From: Oncomelania hupensis
Taxonomy: Eukaryota; Mollusca; Gastropoda; Littorinimorpha; Pomatiopsidae
Length of the DNA stretch: 64,000 bases
Direction: 5' to 3'
Assembly (NCBI GenBank): GCA_036898135.1
Contig: CM072513.1
Location: 32,339,946-32,403,945, forward strand
Both the position numbers and the translations under genes were made by a program. A model generated the notes under the pieces. It was not told the DNA's origin. It searched no databases and saw only the letters and a program-made list of their open reading frames with translations. Positions 56,311-64,000 of this stretch are shown one piece after another; the stretch's first letter is position 1; every line of letters starts with the position of its first letter.

Positions 56311-59300
56311 GTAAGTTTTCTAATAAAAGGTGCTTATGGTTCTGGCATAGATGTCAAATCTGGTGCGCAAAAATGCGTTTTGTTTACATGTTCCAACCCG
56401 GAAGAAGTTACTTGTTGATAAGTTGTTGGGATGATCGTTGCCGGTAATAATAATCATGAATACGTTAGGAAGTCGATATGGCACTAAAATGCAAAACATA
56501 TATATTTGCATGGTACACTTACTCCAAGCTGTTTGAAACTGGCCAAAATTATTATTTTATTATTTTTTTGGTATCGATTTTCATTAATTTCACCACTTGG
56601 TTGTGAATCAGAAGGGGGAGGGTCTGCAGTAGACACTAGCCTAGGGAGTATAGTTAATGTAGAAGTACTTCCTTGCTAATTTGGTTCCTCTTGTTAAAGT
56701 TAAATTACGAATTTATATTTTTGATTTATGATTTTTATTTATCGTACTGGCTTTCATTAGTTAATTTTCACAATGCATCAGCCGATCGGGATCAGCCTTT
56801 TGAGTGGTACTTTGAAATGATAGTATGTTTTTATTTCTTACTACGGTATCTTACTCCTCTTCATTTTACATTTATTCCAGTTCGTCAAGTGTGGCTATGC
56901 AGGTTCAAACTTCCCTGCACATATATTCCCATCCTTGGTGGGACGGCCAATCATTAGATCAACTACTAAAGTCGGCAACATTGAAGTCAAGGTAAGTAAG
57001 AACAAAGAAACAAAGAACCACCTTTCTGAACCATCCAGACTTGTCCTCGGGGGTCAGTTCTACTTCTAGGCCCTGTTCTATTCACCCTTTACACATCTCT
57101 GTCTCAGATAATCCAAAACAATGACACTTTCCTCCTTTCTACGCAGGCACAGCTCAAAAACAGTGACTCTCCTCAAAACCTTCCAATTATTCTGACCTTC
57201 TGACCAAAATTTCTGACTGCTTCGAAAACATTCTAACTGGATGACTGCCAACAAGCTCCAGCTCAGTGCTAACAAAAATGCTCACGAGTACTAAACACAA
57301 CCTGTAGAACTGTCACTCTTGGCCAAACTACTAGCATTCCTTTGTTATATTCTGTCAATAACCTTGGTGTCATCCTTGACAACACTCTACATGTCAGAAT
57401 TCATCTGCAAGACCGGTCAAAAATGCAGCTTTCAACTCCGTAAAATAGGCCTTGTCCGCAAGCTACAGCCAAACTCATTTCTTCTCTTGTTCTGTTACGC
57501 CTAGACTACTGTCACTCTATTGAGTCTATTCTGACTGGACTTCCTTCCTCTTCTGTTCATCTGCTCCAATGTGTTCAGAACTCAGCTATGGTTCTCAAAA
57601 AGAAAAAAAAATTGATTATATGATATATCACACCTTTCCTGCATTCTATACACTGGCTTGCTGTATCTCAGAGGATTACCTATGTTTACAAAATCTGTAC
57701 TTTATGTTACAAGTGCGTCCATGGAATTAGGCCCTTCTTACCTCACCCGGAACATTCACTTCTACAAGCCATCTAGAAATTTTCGTTTTTCCTTTGATAC
57801 CCTCGTGCTACAAATACCTCACTACATCAGACCTGCCTACCCTTCCGTAATCTTCTGTAATTTTACGGAATTTTACCCTCTATTACGGGAGTACGAAATT
57901 TTATGCAAAATTACGGAGCCGATAGAGTAACCGCCCTTGCATGAGAGCAAGTGTTTCGAGAGTTGCGATTGGACGTCATGAACCAATTAACATGCTCGAA
58001 TGTTACAAGCTTATATTGTCGCGCTGGTCTTGAGTGAAAATGGTGAGTGGAGAAAGTTCTAAACTGGCTAAAGTTGCACGTTTACATGAGACAGACCACG
58101 AATCAGAAGAGGCTGAGTGTGTAGAGATTGCTCAAGGACAGAAGAAGAAGAAAAAGCTGCAGTTGCAAGTATTTCGTTCGGATTACACGAGGACTTGGCC
58201 TTGTCTTGTGGCTTCAAAAAACGTGGCCCAGAATTATACTGTACTGTTCTGTGGGCGACTCTGACTTCTCAGTTGGGCATGGAGGAGCAAACGACTGTAA
58301 GCGGCTGGTCCCCAAATCTTGCCATGAAGACACCAGATATGTCAGGCAAGAAGAGCTGGACCATCTCAAATGTGCCTACAGGGCTTGCGAAATCCCACTT
58401 CCCGTTACCCGGGGAAGTGTAAAATTTCGTCGGGTAGTACACATTCATCAAGTACATTTCCCGAGGGTAATACAGAAATCACAAATATAAAAAAATACAG
58501 CTTCACTCTTTTCGCTTTCCTGTGAGCTGACATTTTACCATGAACCAAAAGTAATTTTTTTCTGCGAGATTTCTATCGCCGCGAACAACTGTTTGTTTTG
58601 TTACTTCCCTTCCGGCCACCTTCCGACGTGTTTTCTTTCATAAAATTTCATTGGTGCATTGTCGATATGTTAGCCAATGGGGGATCAGTTAAGAGTTTGT
58701 TATAGTAACGTAAACTCAATAAACATCCGGTGAATTTGCCGGCGACTTAGAAAGAAAGTCATGGGTAATGTAAAAATTTGGAGGGAATTACAGAAATCAA
58801 ATTTACATTACCCCGGGAATTACAGAAATTTGAAAATTCGGCAAGCCCTGGCCTACTCCAGGCAGCTGGCACAATATAAGGACCAGTTTAAAAAAAACAC
58901 TGCAAAATTTGTACAGGGTACAGTCTTTTCAGTGTGGTCGATTTCAACTGTAATTAAATGAACCTCACAATTTGCTATTGTTATTGGTAAAGTAAACATA
59001 TTCACAGCAACAAGTCCTTATTTTGACAGCTGATGAAACTAAAAAAAAAAAAAGGCAAACTTTGAATTAATTTATGTGTAGTGCCTATTCCTGTGAATTA
59101 CACATCTTTATCATGAAAATTGCATTTGACTCGGAGTCAATCACCGGTAATGTAAATAAAACTCCTGTGGAACAGTTATCCTTCATCACAACCGGGTCAG
59201 GGATGTGCAGGTTTATCTTTTGTTGCATGCCATGGTCTCTCATGATACTAATTAATCATTTAAATCTGTTTGATATTGTTTCCTTCTTTTTGCTATCCTT

Positions 59301-62300
59301 TTAAAAACTGTTTTTGTGTGCTTTTTAAGTAGTAAATGTGCCGTGAATTTATTCGTACCTTGGTTATTCGGAAACACCGCGTTTCCTCGTGTCTGTAGAA
59401 TTACTGAAGGAAAAAGCAAAATTACTGAAATTCACAGGAAAGAGTACTGATCAGTAATGCATAAGGTAGGCAGGTCTGCTACATATTCTCTGCAGGCTGT
59501 CGATTATTCTCAATGCTTGGCCCTTCAGCTTGGAACTCTCTTCCTCTCTCTCTTTGCAGCTCTCCTAACATAGCCACTTTCAAGTCCAACTTAAAAACTC
59601 ATCTCTTCCTTCAAAATGTCTTATCTCGACTCTCATAATCTTTCCTTCTTTTCTGATTAAGACCACTGCCGTCACATCCCACGTCCCCAGCCCCCTCACT
59701 CCTTAGCTGCTGTCCTCCTTCCCTCGTCTTTTGTATTTTACTTGTAAATATTCTTTTTCATGTTTGTATTAATACTATTATGTCTTTGCATAGTTTTTTA
59801 GTGTCTTGTTTTTGTTTCACTTCTTTTTGTTAGGTATTTCTATGTTAACCTTAAGACAAGTTTTTGAAGTTAAGTATAAATGCGTGAGAACTAAACTGAT
59901 GTCATTAGGAAAAACCGCTATATATAAATACCCCTATTATTAAAATTATTATTTTTTATTATTAATAACAAAAATTGGTTAAAAGTAATGCATACTTGTT
60001 TTACTTTCTGTCGGAGTGTTTCAATTATGTGGGAGTAGAAATATTAATGTATTCATAGTATGAGTATTACTGGTACTAGCAGTAGGTGATGTTGTTACCA
60101 TTTGAGAATGTTAATGACTAATGTTTCATTTGTTTTTAGGATTGATTCATATTTCATAAAATCCATGGTGGCCAAATTCTGGGATAGAAATGAAAAGACC
60201 TGCGATGATGATATGTCATATGTTCTGTAATTCTTGTGATGAACACATCTACCCTATAATAATAAGAAGACCTGAGCAGGTCTGTTTATATTCTATTACT
60301 GCATCTGTTATAATTGATAGAGTATCACTTCTGGTTTGACATGTGCTTTCCTATTTAAACTAGGAAGGACTGTTGTTGGTGGTGATAAAATCGGATGTAT
60401 GATTAAACATCTGCAAATTTGGTCGTAGGCTATAAGTATTGGGTTGATTTGTACTTGTAGTTTATCAGTAGTTCGCTTGTTGTACATTTGTAATTGTTGT
60501 TCTTATCGCTTGTTCAACTTATTTGTAGTACTAGTAGTTTTGATCAGTTGTGTATGAAAATGTTTGAAGTTAAACCACAGTTTTTGCTGATGATTGACAG
60601 GATCTTATGGTTGGAGATGAAGCCAGCCAACTGCGATCCATGCTAGAGGTCAACTACCCCATGGACAATGGCATAGTTCGCAATTGGGAGGACATGATCC
60701 ATGTTTATGACCATACTTTTGGCAAAGACCGTCTGAACGTTGACACCCGCAATGCTCGTATCCTGCTTACTGAACCCCCCATGAATCCCATGAAGAACAG
60801 AGAAAAGATGGTGGAGGTTAGCGTTTGTAATCTTTTTGATGAGCGTGTATATGTCCTGTCATTGAGTGTATGGCGTTAGATATTACAGAGTGAGAAGAGA
60901 AATGTGATATTTTTTGTGTGTATATGAGTAGCTGTGTGTCAAATCAGACTGCAAAGAAAGTCATAATGGGTTTTAATGTTATGTTTAAATTGAACTGAAA
61001 TGATTTGAATTTGAAATCTGAATTCTTAAAATATAATAATGATATGAACCTTCAATCAAGTTCAACTGCTGACTTTGTAATTATTATAAAATCAAGGTTT
61101 ATGACTTGATATTATTCTGATGCTTTGATATTGTTTCATTGGAGCAGTGGCCTGTGATGATGACACTATAATCCTGAATTCCTTTGAAGAGTTTATTTTG
61201 TCCTCTAAGAAGTGCTGAACAGGTCCATAACACATTGCAACAGTGAACCTCCATGCAGGACAAACTAGAAGGGCAGAGCCCATATGACTCGCATGGTCAT
61301 CATTGAACTTGCACTTTTTTTAACATGAAAATGACTACCCAGAAAAAACAAAAATGCAAATACTGCCTTTGATCTTTCTATGCTTTTGACCTTGATATGA
61401 CATTGCCCTCTGGCTCCAAATACACATGTACCATCAAATAAGGTACAGCAAATGTTGTATTATGTTAAATTTTGTTACCTTGGGATGACCTTGACTTTTA
61501 TTGTCCTTGACCTTGGGATGACCTTGACCCTCACATGGCCTCTCGTGCATGTTTGATCAAATAACCCAATGTTGTTGCATCCTATCCCATAACTTTAAAG
61601 TTGTTGGGGCACCACAGATGATCGTTTAACCAGCATACTCTGAGCAACGCTTGGGGATTCGCTCAGTGTCAAGCCAGTCCATTCTTGAATGTTGTACTCT
61701 CACCTCTGCGTGACTGTCAAGGCCATCTTTCTGTGTCCTCAGCAACCCACATGGCTTCGTTCAATGTCAAGCCAGTCCATTCTTGAATGTTGTACTCTCA
61801 CCTCTTTTTCTGTCTCCATCTTCTTCTGCTTCATTGCACAGTGCCTTGCAGGGTGGTCTTTGCAAGGCCTGATGCTCTGGTGAGGTTGCCAAACCATTAG
61901 AATTTCCTTTCTTCACCACACTGAGCATGCCATCATGTTGTCCAATGGCTTGTGTGGTGGTTTATTGGACTTCGTCGTTGGTGATGTGCTGCTTAAAGGA
62001 AATGCCCAGAAGTCTTCTGTAGCACCTCATCTCCATGCTTTGTATTCTTCGTTGTAGGTCTGCTGTGAGGGTCCATGTTTTGCAAGAGTATAGGAAAACT
62101 ATAGGAGATGACAAATGAGTGCATCTACATTGGAGTGTAGACTGATAGTCCTGTCTTTCCAAGTGACTTCAACCTTGTCAGGGCAGCAGTTTGTGCTATC
62201 CTGGAGAGGACTTCCTGTTGGGACCCATTGTCTGATACAATGGCTCCTAAATATTAAACATGATCTGCAAGGGCTTAGACTAAATATTGTTGCAGATGAC

Positions 62301-63649
62301 CTATTTTTTGTATGTTTTTGCAAGACCTAAAATGACCTTGGCCTTCAAGATCAAAACAAAAATGGAATATGTATATATGAAAGATCAATCTATCATCTTT
62401 AAATACAAGTTTGGACTTTAGTTCATATCTCTCATAGTTCAGAGTCAAGGTCACTTCAAAGTACCTGTACAAACTGACTTTGGATAGCTCCAGTGACCTT
62501 GACCTTGGAGTGTGGTTGACCAAATCTGCTAAGTATTTTTGTCTCATTGATATCTATCATGCATCAAAGAATCATAAGTTCAGTATTATTAACCTAGGGA
62601 AAAAAAGTGAAATTTTGTGAAAATTGTAAAAAAAATTTACTAACATTGGATGACCTTGACCTTGAAGTGAAGTCATTCATTCACTGATCATTTATGAGAT
62701 CTCATGGGTGTACACTATCTTATCAAGTTTAGTTGTGATATTTGAAATAGGTTCTGAGTACTTAACCACTTTAAAGTTTTTGCACAGGCATACATTTTTT
62801 TAAAATTTCATTAAATGACTATTTAGGACTTATCTCGCACAGATTTGCACAAATTTGGAAATATTTTGTTTGGGGGTGAGTACATAGACATTGCTATGTT
62901 ACGAGTCAAAGAGGAGAGGGATTTTCTTTATTTTCTTTTGTCAGATATGTATAAAAATGTTTCATGGAGCTGGAGCAGTAGAATATCTCCATTAGTCATT
63001 ACTGTAGCAATAGTTTAAACTGAATTGAATATATTTTGTTTGCAGGTGATGTTTGAAAAATATCAGTTTGACAGTGTACACATTGCCATCCAGGCTGTTC
63101 TGACATTGTATGCACAAGGTGGGTAGGATGACAAAAGGACAAAAAAATTTATTTAAAAAAAATTAATTAATAGTACAGATCTAATTACAAACACAGTTGA
63201 TCCAGTACTTCTTCGTTGTGCAGTTACCCAGTTGTGCGTTTCTTTGTGCAACGTTTTGCGAAATTTCATGCCCTCAGTCATAGGTATAGACTAAATGTTG
63301 AAAATGTCCAGTTGACTGCACTTTGTAAACATTATTTACCGTACAGGGTTTGACCATATTGCATATTTCATATGTACAGTGCTGTTTCGAGCAGTGCATT
63401 ATTTGTCAAATGAAGCTTGATTTGCAACAACAGATAGAAATTTTGTTATGACTTTTGGAAAGCTTTTGAATGTATTATTTTATTAATTAATTTATTTTGC
63501 TGTTTTGTTAAGGACTATTGACAGGAGTAGTGGTAGACTCTGGAGATGGTGTGACGCACATCTGTCCTGTTTACGATGGATTTTCCTTGCCTCATCTCAC
63601 AAGACGACTCGACATTGCTGGCCGTGATATCACCAAGTATCTCATCAAG
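56263..63649 (+). CDS. Actr2: Actin-related protein 2 (ARP2), first five coding exons, gene continues beyond window
   Basis: Exons 56263-56310, 56881-56991, 60601-60816, 63046-63118 and 63513-63649; 585 nt, 195 codons of about 394 in animals. All introns are GT-AG with matching phases (0, 0, 0, 1, 0). It encodes the N-terminal actin fold: [16 protein letters not shown] and [19 protein letters not shown] (nucleotide-binding phosphate loop 1), [96 protein letters not shown] (second phosphate loop) and [20 protein letters not shown]. Near-identity to animal ARP2 over the whole stretch. ARP2 with ARP3 forms the pseudo-actin dimer that nucleates branched actin filaments in the Arp2/3 complex. Introns 2 and 3 contain LINE copies. 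Divergent from NENF. Confidence 0.96.
56881..56991 (+). CDS. Actr2: ARP2 exon 2
   Basis: 37 codons between TTATTCCAG and [14 protein letters not shown]...NIEVK. Confidence 0.95.
58039..58960 (+). pseudogene. BED-type zinc-finger transposase N-terminal relic in M5
   Basis: Starts [20 protein letters not shown], continues [20 protein letters not shown], then (frameshifts) [13 protein letters not shown] / CTVCG-like, [30 protein letters not shown]; after M6 (58379-58850) it resumes [20 protein letters not shown]. The C..C....[12 protein letters not shown].....H order is a BED-like finger as in hAT-type transposases. The catalytic RNase H fold is absent, so M5 is non-autonomous. Confidence 0.65.
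58379..58850. mobile_element. M6: 472-bp CAG...CTG MITE nested in M5, 5-bp duplication
   Basis: Ends CAGGGCTTGC (58379-58388) and GCAAGCCCTG (58841-58850), flanked by GCCTA at 58374-58378 and 58851-58855. Subterminal AATTACAGAAAT-type motifs. Removing it rejoins the transposase relic in frame (KCAY then SRQL). Confidence 0.82.
59961..60600. other. Rest of ARP2 intron 2, nothing recognised
   Basis: AT-rich, no recurrent repeat or ORF. Confidence 0.5.
60601..60816 (+). CDS. Actr2: ARP2 exon 3
   Basis: 72 codons between TTGACAG and [15 protein letters not shown]...KMVE. Confidence 0.95.
61580..62262 (-). mobile_element. Family-A LINE in ARP2 intron 3, with internal duplication
   Basis: Tail CATCCTATCCCATAACT on plus; the minus strand encodes [20 protein letters not shown] and an [14 protein letters not shown] relic, with homology ending near the YLGAIV codons. 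The segment TCAAGCCAGTCCATTCTTGA, ATGTTGTACTCTCACCTCT is present twice (about 61669-61707 and 61767-61805), an internal duplication of about 98 bp. Antisense to ARP2. Confidence 0.8.
62263..63045. other. Rest of ARP2 intron 3; GACCTTGACCTTG repeats
   Basis: Scattered copies of TGACCTTGACCTTG(G/A)A (about 61385-61540, 62320-62340, 62495-62515, 62652-62670) form a loose repeat cluster; no gene. Confidence 0.45.
63046..63118 (+). CDS. Actr2: ARP2 exon 4
   Basis: 73 nt between TTTGCAG and [16 protein letters not shown]...LYAQ plus one base of a Gly codon. Confidence 0.95.
63513..63649 (+). CDS. Actr2: ARP2 exon 5
   Basis: Completes the Gly codon after TTGTTAAG, then [12 protein letters not shown]...ITKYLIK to the donor GTGAGT. 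The next exon is outside the window. Confidence 0.95.
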
Positions 63650-64000
63650 GTGAGTGTCTAAACTAATTTTTGTTGTTGTTGCGTGGTTGTACTTGTTGAT
63701 AATACAATACTAAGGTTGTCTTAAACATAGGGCGCATATATCCATTGTCACAAAGCCATGCTGAAGCTGTACAATTGTTCATGAATTATGTAGTGCACTA
63801 AGCTGCTCATGTGTTGGCAAAAGGAATAATTGCATCCACAGGTGTCCGCGTGGTCCACTAGCTGTAGTTGTCCACACTATGCATTGTAAACATGTGTGAT
63901 GAGACTTATCATTTTGCAGTGTTAGAGGTGTGGGATTGAGGTTAATTATCCTGTGATTTGTGTGTGAGAAAGAGGTCAAGGAGGAAAGAAACCAATCTGA

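Larger units (their letters stand above)
57828..59478. mobile_element. M5: 1.65-kb CAG...CTG transposon, 14-bp TIR, 6-bp duplication
   Basis: Perfect ends CAGACCTGCCTACC (57828-57841) and GGTAGGCAGGTCTG (59465-59478), flanked directly by CTACAT (57822-57827, 59479-59484). The L2 frame resumes exactly across the empty site. Subterminal AAAATTAC(G/T)GA motifs lie at both ends. It carries the relic of a zinc-finger transposase N terminus and is itself split by M6. Confidence 0.87.
57010..59960 (+). mobile_element. L2-like LINE in ARP2 intron 2, split by a DNA transposon
   Basis: 57010-57827 encodes, over several frames, [16 protein letters not shown], [21 protein letters not shown], [47 protein letters not shown]. 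It resumes after the insertion with [20 protein letters not shown] and [16 protein letters not shown]. The 3' UTR ends CCGCTATATATAAATACCCC, ATTATT. Typical L2 C terminus. Dead. Confidence 0.82.

Noticed and set aside
57319..57504. Short open frames in ARP2 intron 2 (also 57658-57930, 59074-59304) as genes
   Set aside because: They overlap out-of-frame pieces of the L2-like LINE or featureless intron sequence.
57828..59478. Canonical 8-bp hAT target duplication for M5 and the other CAG...CTG elements
   Set aside because: The flanking identity is exactly 6 or 5 bp in each case; the 8-bp windows do not match.

Overview
This is a eukaryotic, metazoan window: split genes with GT-AG introns, no operons, and roughly two thirds repeats. 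Dense (GA)n, (ATT)n and (CAA)n arrays, RTE-like, L2-like, CR1-like and Jockey-like LINE remains, and tRNA-derived SINEs suggest a marine invertebrate, most likely a mollusc (inference; no marker gene fixes the taxon).

Three cellular genes can be supported. (1) 5225-6880, minus: an intronless-CDS secreted protein of 551 aa, Ala/Glu-rich with 11-residue repeats and an internal furin-type RLKR site; a TATA box lies upstream. (2) 43728-56086, minus: a complete four-exon gene for neudesin (NENF), a small secreted or anchored cytochrome-b5-like (MAPR) protein of 164 aa. (3) 56263-63649, plus: the first five coding exons (195 codons, about half) of actin-related protein 2 (ARP2/Actr2), the core subunit of the Arp2/3 actin-nucleating complex; the gene runs off the right edge. 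NENF and ARP2 are head-to-head with 176 bp between start codons, a compact shared promoter with CCAAT, GC and Ets-type boxes.

Layout: 1-5200 has LINE ends, a MITE and microsatellites; 5.2-7.1 kb the Ala/Glu gene; 7.1-40.8 kb is almost wholly repeats (SINEs, an unnamed hairpin/TATA family, a foldback element, an AT-rich Jockey-like LINE with RT and RNase H, small relics of other coding sequence); 40.8-43.7 kb is quiet AT-rich DNA downstream of NENF; 43.7-56.1 kb NENF, whose 10-kb first intron is a stack of transposons; 56.1-64 kb ARP2, whose introns 2 and 3 also hold LINE copies.

The most striking signal is transposon stratigraphy that can be read to the base. In NENF intron 1 an L2-like LINE is split by an RTE-like LINE (12-bp target duplication), which is split by a TG...CA element (5-bp duplication). 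In ARP2 intron 2 an L2-like LINE is split by a CAG...CTG DNA transposon (6-bp duplication) carrying a zinc-finger transposase relic, itself split by a smaller CAG...CTG element (5-bp duplication). Six CAG...CTG elements in the window all have 5- or 6-bp target duplications instead of the usual 8 bp of hAT transposons. I saw no bacterial-type system, CRISPR array, rRNA or convincing functional tRNA.
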